Below the pieces are notes generated by a model, which did not search any database, had not been told where the DNA came from, and was given only the letters and a program-made list of their open reading frames with translations. A stretch of DNA of 64,000 nucleotides from JAGQOZ01 sp041399205. GTDB taxonomy: Bacteria > Planctomycetota > Planctomycetia > Pirellulales > Pirellulaceae. This document shows positions 10,209 through 20,119 of this stretch, one piece after another. A program made the position numbers and the translations under genes. Numbering within the stretch: position 1 is the first letter of the stretch; every line of letters starts with the position of its first letter. The stretch covers positions 62,001-126,000 of the forward strand of contig JAWKTK010000006.1 of assembly GCA_041399205.1 (NCBI GenBank), written 5' to 3'.

Positions 10209-13001
10209 TTATTGTAAACCAAACGTCCCCACCGGCTCGATTGGAATTCCTCCGACCATGCCCAAACGGCCGGACAGGAATCGAGGTTCGACGGCAAAGC
10301 GAATGCTCAGATTATCTCGGCTTGAATCGTAGCGAAATCCTAAGCCCACCAAGAACGATTCACCAATGCGAACAATCTGACCGCTTTGGCCCAGGTTGCC
10401 GGTTTGCCCGAAGTCATACGAACTTCCGTAGTTGACAATCCATTTTTGGCTTAGCCGATAACTGGCAGCACTGTAAAGGATCTGGCTGGAAATGGGGCCT
10501 TCAATGGAACGCAACCCCGCGGCATACCGACCTCGCCCCGGTCGGCTGATCACGCCCGACAACGACACCGTTTTTAAACCATTGGGAAACAGATCGGCCT
10601 GACCATCAGACAGGATGGTAAATCGGTCCCCTACATGCCAATTGAAGTTGTAGCTCAACAGCCCCAGTTCTTCGCCAAAGTTGTCTCGTTCAGCATCGGG
10701 ATAGACAAAGCCATTCAGCTGCAGCGTAATCCAGTCCACAACGCGTTGCTGCCCCAATCGACCTCGTTTCGTCTGCCAACGGTGCGTAGCGCCAAGGCGA
10801 AACGCGGTCAGGTCGTCGGCAATTTCAGCGCTGGGCGACGTCACCCAACCTTGCATGCCAGATCGCAACGCATACGTTCGTTCGTCAAACTCCAAAGGCA
10901 CGTCACCACCCGCAACGCCATTGAACGTGTCAAAAAAGAAGCGGCGACGGAAAAATTCTACAGAATCGTCGTCCAATGGGTCGTACAGCGGCAACTGTTG
11001 AAAGTCTTGATCCGCTTCAGCCCAGAAGAATTCGGCTTCGTAGACAATCTTGTGAGCCAAGCCATTTAGATTGAACAGCTGGCTCTGCACCGCCGGGTTT
11101 ACTCGCCAAAACGGAATACTGGCGCGAACGCCCAGTTGTCCGTACATTCGTTCGAGTTCGTTGGCGGAAAGATCTTCGTGCCAATACGCTGCTTCGCCCA
11201 ATGCGTAGGGCGCGAATTTGAAAGGCCCTAGCAGTAACGGAGCGCTGATTTCCTGTCGACTAACGGCTCGCAGCCCTTCGGCGTCTGCTTCCCAAGCCAG
11301 AGGATCGAATTTTATGGCGTCGGCGGGATCCAGCGGAGCGTCTGCGGTGCGAAGATGTCCATAGCCGATACTGCTGTGTTCGTGCCAAGTGAGCCAATCT
11401 CCAAAAACGGGTTGGCCCAACCAGTAGTGATCCAGCCGAGGCAACCATTCTGTCTGCGTAAAAAAGTCGTTGACCTGCATGTCGCCGGCGATGCTCCACG
11501 AACGATTTTCGATGGTTCGCTTCAGTTCTACACCCGTCGACTGATCTTTCAGATTGTCCCATTCCTGTTCGTAATATTGCTCCAAGAAGTTACGGTCACT
11601 GGCCCAACCAACTTCCCCGGTGACGCGGAAACCGCCTTCAAGATCCTGACGGTGTCTTCCAAAAATGCGTCCGCGAAAATCTTCTTCCGGCACTAACGCT
11701 CGACGATCCGCGCCCAGATTATCCAATCCGTTATCGTTGATACCCCAGACGTCAATGAATCCTCGAGTATTCCCGGCGTGTCCCAGAAATCCCGGACGAG
11801 AATACCGAAAATTTGTGCCTAGCCCCAAGCCTCGTTCGCTCAGATAGTCGACCGAACCAGTCCAGGTGGTACCCTTGGGCGGATTCTTGAAACCTAGTAG
11901 TTGATACAGATTCCATTCGCTCAAGACTTGCGTGCCGAAGACGCTGTCGTTGTTGATCGAAAAGGATTCCAGATAAAATGTCGGACGGTTCAGATCCGTC
12001 GAAATCGAAGGCCAAGCGAAGACAGGCCATTCGTTCAAGTAAACTCGATTGTTCCGCGACACCACTTGCCGCTCCGGTTCGATCAATGGTTCGCCCGTAA
12101 ACGGATCCGAAGCAGGATAACCAGTGATCGGATCGACAACGGGCCGTTTAATGTCTTCGAACAAGAATTCGCCGCTTTGCAGCCAGTATCTTGGTACGCC
12201 CAATCGACTGGTCGTAAAGCCGGCGTTGAATCCTTGAAAGTGATCCGCATCTACCTGCTGCAATAGCTCGGCCTACAACCGCACCTTGCCTCGGTATCCC
12301 GCCATCGAGGTCAACATTTCACTGTTCAGGATCACGCCGGATCGCGTTTGCACGTTGTAGTACATGCGGTCGGCAAAAATGATACGTTCTCCTTCTTGGA
12401 AAACGATATTACCTTCCATGTACAGTTCCAGCGGCACGTCTGCTGGCTGGACGGAACCGTCATCACCACCGTCCAACTGCAATCCGCCCATGGCGTCCTC
12501 CGTGGTCCAGACCACCAAGCGGTCCGTGGAAATCTCCACCGCACTAAACCCGCTGACATTATTAATGACGATGTTGACGCCCGAATCAATCACGGCAATT
12601 CGTTCGCCAGCATTCCCCGGAAACCAACGCCCTTGCCAACCAACACTGCCGCGCGGATAAATACGCACTCGTTGTTCATTCGGATATAATGTCGGCGATA
12701 CGGCTGGCTGCGGCGCGATTAGCTGCCGAGGCCCTAGCTGCGCCACATGCGGAAATGGTTCCCACACGTCAGCCGTGATTGGATTTGGCTGCGCCCCAAC
12801 GTTGGTGCAAAACGTCCCAGACAGAATCACCAGCAAGACAATGATTCGAACCAGCAGTGGCGACTCGACGTTGCGCGCACGTCGACACGCCAGAGCGTTG
12901 TACCAAGCCCCGACACGTGGCGTTCGTTCGAATCGATCGGTTCGAATCAAATTGGGACGACTTCCATGTCTGAATATTGTGAACCACATCCGACAATTCA
13001 T
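10209..13001 (-). CDS. lptD: LptD/OstA-type LPS assembly outer-membrane protein, interrupted by an in-frame TAG
   Basis: The reading frame is continuous over 930 codons apart from one TAG at 12273-12275. Before it lie a hydrophobic export signal (RIIVLLVILSGTFCTNVGAQ) and an OstA-like beta-jellyroll (ELYMEGNIVFQEGERIIFADRMYYNVQT). After it comes the large barrel with alternating strands and aromatic girdles (GFNAGFTTSRLGVPRYWLQ, later DRFTILSDGQADLFPNG and RYDSSRDNLSIRF). The two halves are co-linear and in the same frame (KVRL-stop-AELLQQVDADHFQG), so this is a point change, not an indel. LptD inserts lipopolysaccharide into the outer leaflet and is normally essential, so a sequencing error is the likely cause. 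The start is uncertain because the N-terminal ~45 residues precede the signal. Confidence 0.75.
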
Positions 13002-13204
13002 CCAAAATCATTGGACAAACCTCCGGGAGTGTGAAAATCGGGCAGATTATAGGGCTGGTGGTCAGGCGTAGCAAGGCAAGAATAATAGTGACAAGCAGCC
13101 GGTAACTCATTACAAGAAAGCAACTTGCGTAAATACCGCTGGCTCGATTCCAGAAGAATGTCATAAAGCGTCTAGGAAAACCTGTACTGAAAGGCTCCGC
13201 CAAC

Positions 13205-15499
13205 TTGTCGTTCCAGATCACCCATTTACTGGTCAAATATCGCTATATCAGCCTTGCTGTCGCCTTCCTACTAGCGTTGCTATCGTGGTATCAGAGTCGG
13301 TCTTTGCAGTTTGACCGATCGATTGAAAACATGTTCACCAGTGACAGTGACTTGTTGGCGTCCTACCACCAACTGAAGCGAACCTTTGGCGGCAATGAAA
13401 TTGTGTTGGCGGTCTATCAGGACGATCGACTGTTTGACAAGAGCGGTGCTGGCATCCGGCGACTTCGTTCCATCAGCCAGCAATTGGCCGACATTGATGG
13501 CGTGAAAGCAGTGCTCAGCATCGACCAACCACTGGGTGACGCCATTGTTGATGACAATATCTTGTCCCAGCGAACTCGACGCCTGTTCCAAGGCTACACG
13601 CACGGGCAAGATGGATCAACCGTCTGCGTTGCTTGCATGTTATTCCCCGAACAAGAAACGTCCGCTGATCGAACCAACACGATCGAGTCCATTCGAACGG
13701 TCATGAATCAACTGCCCGACGACTTGGGCAGCGGATACATCACCGGCGAACCGGTGCTGGTAGCGGACGGATTTCGATTTGTCGAAGCGGACGGTCGCCG
13801 GCTGGGAATCTGGTCGGCGTTTTTGCTGAGCGTCACCATCATTGCTTGCTTTCGAAGTCTCCGCTGGGTCATGATCCCTGTCTTGGTTGTCCAAGCTTCC
13901 ATTCTGCTGACCAACGGAGTGCTATCCACGTTGGGACTTCAACTTAGCATGGTCAGTTCCATGCTCACGGCCGTGGTCATGGTGATTGCCGTCGCCACCA
14001 TGGTGCATGTGATGGTGCGTTACGTGGAAGCCAGAAACAGTGGCCTGGAAAAACTTGCGGCCGTCCGACACGTTGCTCAATTTCTGGCAGTTCCCGTATT
14101 CTGGGCATGTGCTACCGATGCAGCCGGATTCCTGGCGTTAACCGGTTCGGATGTGGGACCAGTGCGAGATTTCGGCATGATGATGGCCATTGGATCTTCT
14201 ATGGTTTTGATGAGCGTGGCATTGTTGGTACCGGGTTGCGCCACGCTCGGTTCATGGGATACCGATCCACATTTTCCCTGGGGCGATCGGCAATTGAACC
14301 ACCAGCTGAAACGCAGTATTTCCGCCGTGGAAAAAGCGCCCAAGCGAATATTGTTCGCAATTTTGGTTTTGGCCAGTGTGTGCCTTAGCGGTCTGACTCG
14401 ATTACATATCGAAACCGACTTTACCAAGAACTTTTCGCTGACAGCGAAATCGTGCAGAGGCTATCAATTGGTAGAGGACAAACTAGGTGGCGACAGCGTG
14501 TGCGATGTCATTCTGCCAGCGCCGGAAACGCTGACCTACGCATATCTCAATTCGGTTACCCAGCTAACCGCCAAAATTGATGCGCTGATTGCCGAATATC
14601 TTTCGCAAGAGAATTCCCCGTCAACTCGTACACTCAGTCTGGCAGAAGCCGTCATCACCATTGCCGATTTGGAATCGAAGCCCAAGTTTGCACGAGACGG
14701 TCTGGCCAAGATCGGGCTCGGTCTCATGAAAACTCGCATGCCCGAATTCTACAATGCCATGCATGCGACCGATCCCGTTGACGGGCAGAACTATTTTCGA
14801 ATTATGCTGCGTGTCTCGGAACAACAAAGTGCCGAACAAAAACAGCGTTTCATTGATCAACTAGATCAAGTCGTTTCTGAACACTTGGCAGCTTCGCCAT
14901 TGGGCGCGAATCAAGAACCAAAAGTGACCGGCTACTTCGTTCTGCTAACGCAATTGATCGATTCAGTGTTGAAGGACCAGTGGACCACGTTCGGCATCGC
15001 AATCCTGAGTATTACACTGCTAATGTCCCTGGCCTTCCGAAGTCTACGTTTCGCTGTGATTGCCATTGTTCCTAACACACTGCCGATTTTGGTGGTGATG
15101 GGATTAATGGGCTGGACTCGAATTATGCTGGTCCCCAGTTTGAAAATCAACATCGGCGCGGCCATGATTGCCGCAGTTTCGTTGGGATTGTCCATCGATA
15201 GTTCCATCCATTACGTCATCAGTTTTCAGGGAGCTTTACAAAAGTTTGCCGACGTAAAACTGGCACTGGAACAAGTGCAGCAGAACGTGGGACGCGCCAT
15301 GGTGTTGTCTACGCTGTCGTTGATTATTGGCTTTGGTTCTCTGGCGATAAGCGAATTTATTCCCACCATCTATTTTGGCGTCTTGGTCAGCTTAGCCATG
15401 GTTGGCGGCATGCTGGGGAATCTGGTCATCCTACCCGTGTTGCTGTATCTGTTTGCTCGGCCAACAACAGCCCAGCCACCTACGACGATGGTGCAATAA
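13205..15499 (+). CDS. RND-superfamily exporter (MMPL/HpnN-like)
   Basis: A 764-residue inner-membrane transporter with the duplicated RND layout: a first membrane helix (YISLAVAFLLALLSW), a periplasmic domain, then five clustered helices (residues ~195-350). A second helix (ILFAILVLASVCLSGL), a second periplasmic domain and a second cluster (~595-755) follow. A GxxxDxxxH-like element near SLGLSIDSSIHYVIS in the second half corresponds to the proton-relay region of MMPL/HpnN/SSD proteins. Such proteins export lipids or hydrophobic compounds using the proton gradient; the substrate is unknown. The start codon is TTG at 13205 with GAAAGG upstream. It is divergent from lptD, consistent with an envelope-lipid role, though this is contextual only. 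Confidence 0.85.
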   Translation: MSFQITHLLVKYRYISLAVAFLLALLSWYQSRSLQFDRSIENMFTSDSDLLASYHQLKRTFGGNEIVLAVYQDDRLFDKSGAGIRRLRSISQQLADIDGVKAVLSIDQPLGDAIVDDNILSQRTRRLFQGYTHGQDGSTVCVACMLFPEQETSADRTNTIESIRTVMNQLPDDLGSGYITGEPVLVADGFRFVEADGRRLGIWSAFLLSVTIIACFRSLRWVMIPVLVVQASILLTNGVLSTLGLQLSMVSSMLTAVVMVIAVATMVHVMVRYVEARNSGLEKLAAVRHVAQFLAVPVFWACATDAAGFLALTGSDVGPVRDFGMMMAIGSSMVLMSVALLVPGCATLGSWDTDPHFPWGDRQLNHQLKRSISAVEKAPKRILFAILVLASVCLSGLTRLHIETDFTKNFSLTAKSCRGYQLVEDKLGGDSVCDVILPAPETLTYAYLNSVTQLTAKIDALIAEYLSQENSPSTRTLSLAEAVITIADLESKPKFARDGLAKIGLGLMKTRMPEFYNAMHATDPVDGQNYFRIMLRVSEQQSAEQKQRFIDQLDQVVSEHLAASPLGANQEPKVTGYFVLLTQLIDSVLKDQWTTFGIAILSITLLMSLAFRSLRFAVIAIVPNTLPILVVMGLMGWTRIMLVPSLKINIGAAMIAAVSLGLSIDSSIHYVISFQGALQKFADVKLALEQVQQNVGRAMVLSTLSLIIGFGSLAISEFIPTIYFGVLVSLAMVGGMLGNLVILPVLLYLFARPTTAQPPTTMVQ

Positions 15500-15529
15500 A
15501 AAAAGCGAGTTCGCTTGGCGAACCCGCTT
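15498..15529 (-). terminator. Rho-independent terminator for the Gly-rich protein gene
   Basis: An 11-bp stem (15503-15513 with 15519-15529, one mismatch, loop CTTGG) is followed on the minus strand by seven consecutive T (the A run 15498-15504). It lies between the convergent RND exporter and Gly-rich protein genes, overlapping the exporter stop codon. On the plus strand the tail is poor, so it mainly serves the minus-strand gene. Confidence 0.8.
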
Positions 15530-15558
15530 GGTGTCTTGTTCTAGCAAAAACGAAATGC

Positions 15559-16371
15559 TTACTTATCCAGCCGAACTTGTTTGTCTGCCAATTCGCCAGG
15601 GCTAACTGATTCTGCTTCGTCTTTGGTCTTCACCGTGACCACTTGGACTGCACGGAAGGCTTTTTGCAAATGCGTTTGGCCGAAGAACATTTCTACTTGG
15701 CCATTAAGATGTTTGACCCTAATTTTCTGGGCCAAATCCTGCCACGTCAGGTTGTCTGTCAAATGCCACGCGGCCGCCTGAGCACTCACTTGGTCAATCT
15801 GACGGTGGCCCAGCAGTTTGCACAATTCGATGACGCGAGCATCTTGCGTGAATTCTTCAATCGGTTTGATTTCGTAAGCGATTCGTGGGTTCGGATCGTC
15901 TTTGCCATGTTCTAGACATACTGTGGCGACTTTGAACTTGCCAATTTTTTCTGGGCCAACATTAAACATGCCGCCGCCCATGCCCATGCCACCCATACCC
16001 ATGCCGCCCATGCCGCCTCCCATGCCCTGATTGCCGCCGCCACCGACGCCACCACCACCACCACCGTTGCGACCACCGCCACCTCGCCGACCACCGCCGC
16101 CAATTCCTGCATCGGCTTGAGCTAAAACGGGCACGCCTGCGAAAGCTTCGGGAAGCTTGATTGACAGAGGCTTATCGGTTTTGTTCTCGATGATCACGGT
16201 GGACTGGGTTGCGTCTTTGGGGATCAGTTTGACCGAAATCTGATCGGCCTCCATTGCCGCAAACATTTCCACTTGGTCCATTTGCTTGTTGGGCAAGGAA
16301 GTTTCTGCGTTGGCAACCGCAGCAAGAGCGCTCACGGCAAGAAAGACAACGATTTGACGAATAACGGCCAT
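15559..16371 (-). CDS. Exported glycine-rich hypothetical protein
   Basis: A 270-residue protein with a clear signal peptide (VVFLAVSALAAVANAE). A globular stretch, VKLIPKDATQSTVIIENKTDKPL, is reminiscent of a small beta domain concerned with conserved side chains. A glycine/methionine-rich low-complexity segment follows at residues ~95-140 (GGMGGMGMGGMGMGGG). The C-terminal ~120 residues include CLEHGKDDPNPRIAYEIKPIEEF and WHLTDNLTWQDLAQK. I do not recognise a catalytic motif. The single Cys pair (CLEHG, ELCKLLG) could form a disulphide. Function unknown; it is probably periplasmic or surface-located. It is divergent from hppA and has its own terminator. Confidence 0.75.
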   Translation of the reverse strand: MAVIRQIVVFLAVSALAAVANAETSLPNKQMDQVEMFAAMEADQISVKLIPKDATQSTVIIENKTDKPLSIKLPEAFAGVPVLAQADAGIGGGGRRGGGGRNGGGGGGVGGGGNQGMGGGMGGMGMGGMGMGGGMFNVGPEKIGKFKVATVCLEHGKDDPNPRIAYEIKPIEEFTQDARVIELCKLLGHRQIDQVSAQAAAWHLTDNLTWQDLAQKIRVKHLNGQVEMFFGQTHLQKAFRAVQVVTVKTKDEAESVSPGELADKQVRLDK

Positions 16372-16716
16372 TTTCTAAGCTCTCCGTTCCGGCGGAAGAA
16401 TTGACTGAAAGAAACGAGCGAAATCGTCAAAACAACGTTTCACCGTAGCCCTTTAGGATAATCGGCCGGAACATCTAAGCCAAGTCAATTTATGCAACTC
16501 GTGACCCCATAATCATTTCCGATGTTTTAGGTCGTTGACATTCTTTTGTCTTTTTCTGTACACTTCGCACTTAATTTCTTATTCGATTCTAACTTGATTG
16601 CTCGATATTGACCCGTTTTCACGCAATTCGCTGTGGCAACGGACACGGTTGGTGAAAAGTCCAAACGATGATACTTCGCACCGTGTTTAACGAACGAAAC
16701 AGAGAGGTTTGTCGTT
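16372..16716 (+). promoter_or_regulatory. Divergent promoter region with a sigma-70-like promoter for hppA
   Basis: This 345-base gap separates two divergent genes. TTGACA at 16535-16540 and TACACT at 16559-16564 are 18 bases apart, matching a vegetative promoter reading toward hppA and leaving a leader of about 145 bases. The leader has no strong hairpin that I can see. A weak Shine-Dalgarno (GAGAGG) lies before the hppA ATG. Confidence 0.4.
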
Positions 16717-19368
16717 ATGCCGAGTAAAGGTTTGATCCAGCGAACGAACATCATTGGTGGAACCATGGCTTTGCCGTTTGTTCTGGTCACCCCGCTGATT
16801 GCCACTGCCGCGGACGAAACGGCCGGCGGAGGCTGGATTCAATATTGCATTTGGTCTATTGCCTTTTTAGGAGCAATCACGGCGTTGGCGTTTGCCCTGA
16901 AATTCTTTAAGGAAGTCATTGCGTCTGACGAAGGGACTCCTCGCATGGTCGAAATTGCGGGATTCGTTCGTGAAGGGGCTAATGCGTATCTGCAACAACA
17001 ATACCGAGTCGTTGCACTGTTTTTTATCGGAATTGTCCTGCTGTTGACCTATCTGTCCTACGGCCTGGAAGTGCAAAGTAAGTGGGTGCCTTTCGCCTTT
17101 TTGACTGGCGGTTTCTTTTCCGGTCTGGCTGGTTGGTGCGGCATGAAGACGGCGACGCTGGCGAGCAGTCGGACGGCGGCTGGTGCTCAGAAGTCGCTGA
17201 ACCAAGGCTTGCAAGTTGCGTTTCGGTCCGGAGCGGTCATGGGACTGACCGTGGTGGGTCTTGGCTTGCTGGATATCACGATTTGGTTTGCTGTCTTGCG
17301 CTGGGGAATTGGCCTTTCGCTTGAACAAGTGACCGTCACCATGCTGTGCTTTGGCATGGGCGCCAGTGCCCAAGCGTTGTTTGCTCGCGTGGGCGGCGGC
17401 ATTTTCACCAAGGCAGCCGACGTGGGAGCCGACTTGGTTGGAAAGGTGGAACAAGGCATTCCCGAGGATGATCCTCGTAACCCAGCAACCATTGCCGACA
17501 ATGTGGGTGACAACGTAGGCGACGTAGCCGGCATGGGTGCCGATCTATACGAATCGTACTGCGGATCGATTTTGGCCACTGCGGCACTGGGAGTAGCCGC
17601 CTTCGCGAATCGGGATTTGATTCCGGAAACGATGTCGACCGAACAAGCTCAGCTCCAAGCACTGCTATTGCCCATGGCCATCGCGGCGGTTGGCATTCTA
17701 TTATCCATTGTTGGCATCTACTTGGTTCGAACCGACGAGGATGCGTCACAGAAGGCATTGCTCAAAGCGCTGGCTCGCGGCATCGACAGTTCTTCGTTGA
17801 TGGTGATTGCCGCGTCCATATTGCTATCGGCTTGGTTGATGCCTCACAACGAAGCCACGACTTATCTGGGCTTTATCCCCGGAGTTGCCTTCAGCATTGT
17901 GGTCGGACTTGCCGCTGGTTGGTTGATTGGCAAATGGACCGAAGTCTCGACCAGTGACGAATACACGCCCACCAAGAAACTCGCCGAACAAGCACTCACC
18001 GGCCCCGCCACGATTATCATCGGCGGTATTGCCGACGGCATGTTGAGCGTCTGGGTGCCGGTGGTGGTGGTCTGCGGCGCCACGCTGCTTTCCTTTGGCT
18101 TTGCCAACGGTTGGAATTACGTTGACGTTTCCTACTTTAGCTTGGGACTCTACGGAGTTGGCATCGCCGCAGTGGGCATGCTCAGTACGCTCGGTATCAC
18201 TTTGGCCACCGATGCTTATGGTCCAATTGCCGACAACGCGGGTGGCAACGCCGAGATGTCTGGTTTGGATCCGATTGTTCGTCAGCGAACCGACGCATTG
18301 GACAGTCTGGGCAATACCACGGCGGCCACGGGAAAAGGTTTTGCAATTGGTTCCGCCGCGCTAACTGCGCTGGCGTTGCTGGCCGCGTATGTAGAAGAAG
18401 TACGGATTGGATTCGAACTTTGGGGCCACGGCATTGCACAGGCGGAATCGTTGGAATTGAACCAGTTTTTCAAGGTCTCCAACGGCTTTGTGATTTATCC
18501 GTACGAAACCACTGAAACAGACGCAAATGGCGAAACGCAAACGGTTCGCAAGGCACATGGTTATTTGGTCTTGCCGCACGATTCTAGGCACCAGGAAATA
18601 AAGCCCCTTTGGCAGTCGGAAAAGTACGCGCGAAAAAATTGGCCGGCAAAACTGGATACAAACGAATTACTGTCTGTCACTTATGACGAACAGCAACACG
18701 TCCAATCCGTCAAATTCAAAGCCAGCGGTGCCGAATTAGTCGAATTAAGGCAAGCCACGCTTCCGGATTTCACCACGTATTACGATGCTACCTTGATGAA
18801 CCCGCGAGTGTTGGTGGGTGCGTTTTTGGGAGCAATGTCGACGTTTGTCTTTTGTGCGTTGACCATGAAAGCAGTTGGCCGAGCTGCCAAGGGGATGGTG
18901 GAAGAAGTCCGTCGACAATTCAAAGAAAAAGCGGGGATCATGACGGGTGAGGATCAGCCCGACTACGCTACGCCGGTGGCCATCAGCACCAAAGCAGCAC
19001 AGATGGAAATGATCCTTCCGTCCTTGCTGGGACTGGTGACGCCCGTGATTGTGGGCTGGATGCTAGGAGTTGCCGGCGTGTTGGGTCTGTTGGTCGGCAC
19101 GCTGACATCGGGATTCTGCGTCGCCATTTTCATGGCCAATGCGGGCGGTTCGTGGGACAATGCCAAGAAGTACATTGAAGCAGGACACCACGGAGGTAAA
19201 GGTTCTGAAGCTCACAAAGCGGGTGTAGTGGGCGATACCGTGGGCGATCCGTTCAAAGATACAAGCGGTCCAAGCCTGAACATTTTGATTAAATTAATGA
19301 GCATGGTTAGCGTCGTCGTGGCGGGATTTGTGGTTCGTTACAGCCTAGTAGCATTGGGAATTTTCTAA
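16717..19368 (+). CDS. hppA: Membrane-bound proton/sodium-pumping pyrophosphatase, K+-dependent type, with a large insert
   Basis: An 883-residue integral membrane pyrophosphatase that couples PPi hydrolysis to cation pumping. The substrate-binding signature is intact (KAADVGADLVGK, then EDDPRNPATIADNVGDNVGD, and a C-terminal DNAKKYIE plus GDTVGDPFKDTSGPSLN). The motif near residue 535 reads GNTTAATGKGF; an Ala at this site marks the K+-dependent subfamily. Residue E in GADLYESY sits where Na+-pumping members carry theirs, so sodium pumping is possible. Typical bacterial enzymes have ~670-720 residues. The extra length is a polar insert of ~110 residues at ~565-685 (YETTETDANGETQTVRK and following) between two membrane helices, probably periplasmic. 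An N-terminal hydrophobic segment (ALPFVLVTPLIATAAD) may be an added signal. Confidence 0.95.
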   Translation: MPSKGLIQRTNIIGGTMALPFVLVTPLIATAADETAGGGWIQYCIWSIAFLGAITALAFALKFFKEVIASDEGTPRMVEIAGFVREGANAYLQQQYRVVALFFIGIVLLLTYLSYGLEVQSKWVPFAFLTGGFFSGLAGWCGMKTATLASSRTAAGAQKSLNQGLQVAFRSGAVMGLTVVGLGLLDITIWFAVLRWGIGLSLEQVTVTMLCFGMGASAQALFARVGGGIFTKAADVGADLVGKVEQGIPEDDPRNPATIADNVGDNVGDVAGMGADLYESYCGSILATAALGVAAFANRDLIPETMSTEQAQLQALLLPMAIAAVGILLSIVGIYLVRTDEDASQKALLKALARGIDSSSLMVIAASILLSAWLMPHNEATTYLGFIPGVAFSIVVGLAAGWLIGKWTEVSTSDEYTPTKKLAEQALTGPATIIIGGIADGMLSVWVPVVVVCGATLLSFGFANGWNYVDVSYFSLGLYGVGIAAVGMLSTLGITLATDAYGPIADNAGGNAEMSGLDPIVRQRTDALDSLGNTTAATGKGFAIGSAALTALALLAAYVEEVRIGFELWGHGIAQAESLELNQFFKVSNGFVIYPYETTETDANGETQTVRKAHGYLVLPHDSRHQEIKPLWQSEKYARKNWPAKLDTNELLSVTYDEQQHVQSVKFKASGAELVELRQATLPDFTTYYDATLMNPRVLVGAFLGAMSTFVFCALTMKAVGRAAKGMVEEVRRQFKEKAGIMTGEDQPDYATPVAISTKAAQMEMILPSLLGLVTPVIVGWMLGVAGVLGLLVGTLTSGFCVAIFMANAGGSWDNAKKYIEAGHHGGKGSEAHKAGVVGDTVGDPFKDTSGPSLNILIKLMSMVSVVVAGFVVRYSLVALGIF

Positions 19369-19547
19369 GTTTCTAACGTTCAATGCGACTGGGAAGTTGG
19401 TTCAGTATATTCGTCCAGTAGCATGGTTCGCGACGGAAAAGAACGCAAGTCAGAGTCGGCCGAACCTTTTCCCCAACGTTGCGTCTAGCTACGATGAAAG
19501 GTAGAGCCTTTCTAATTCGTGGTCGTTGATAATTCAAAGGAAACGTA

Positions 19548-19958
19548 GTGCAGAACCCAGTCTCAACCGCTTCGAATGGTATTTCTGAACTTCCTCGCAG
19601 CCTGCAATTGGCAATTGCCGCAGCCAAGACCGCGGCAGACAATCGTGGTCGAGACATCATGGTGCTGGACATGCGGGACATGACCAGCGTCTTTGATTAC
19701 TTTGTGGTTGTATCCGGATCCAGCCGTCGTCAGTTGCACGCAATCAGTGAAGATATTGATGACTGCCTGGAAAAGGAATTGAATGATCGCCGCATGGGAA
19801 TTGAAGGCTATGCGGAAAGCCGCTGGATCTTGCTGGACTACGGTTCGGTGGTTATTCATTTGTTCGATGATGAAACTCGCAAATATTTTGCTATTGAAGA
19901 CCTGTGGGCGGACGCCGAACAAATTGATTGGCAGAAACACGCGGCCAAAGTTGCCTAA
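19548..19958 (+). CDS. rsfS: Ribosomal silencing factor RsfS (Iojap/DUF143)
   Basis: A 136-residue protein matching RsfS: AAAKTAADNRGRDIMVLDMRDMTSVFDYFVV, then GSSRRQLHAISEDI, EGYAESRWILLDYGSVVIHLF and the ending YFAIEDLWADAEQIDW. The family binds ribosomal protein L14 and blocks 30S-50S joining during starvation. The start is GTG at 19548 with AAAGG seven bases upstream. It sits ~180 bases after hppA and ahead of argS in the same direction; the 160-base gap to argS suggests loose co-transcription at most. Confidence 0.95.
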   Translation: MQNPVSTASNGISELPRSLQLAIAAAKTAADNRGRDIMVLDMRDMTSVFDYFVVVSGSSRRQLHAISEDIDDCLEKELNDRRMGIEGYAESRWILLDYGSVVIHLFDDETRKYFAIEDLWADAEQIDWQKHAAKVA

Positions 19959-20119
19959 CGCGTTGTTGTTTGGTCATTTCTTGTTCAAACCGGAAAAAAA
20001 ATCCTTCGGGGCTTGATCTTTCGCGCCATTGCGCCACACTCATCGCATCCCATTTCGTTTTTTGCCACGGATGCGCATGCCAGCGATCGTGGCTTGTTGA
20101 CGACGAGTGTTAGATCAGC

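Noticed and set aside
12273..12275. TAG in lptD read as pyrrolysine or a recoded codon
   Set aside because: No pyl genes or recoding signal are visible; an error or nonsense allele explains it more simply.
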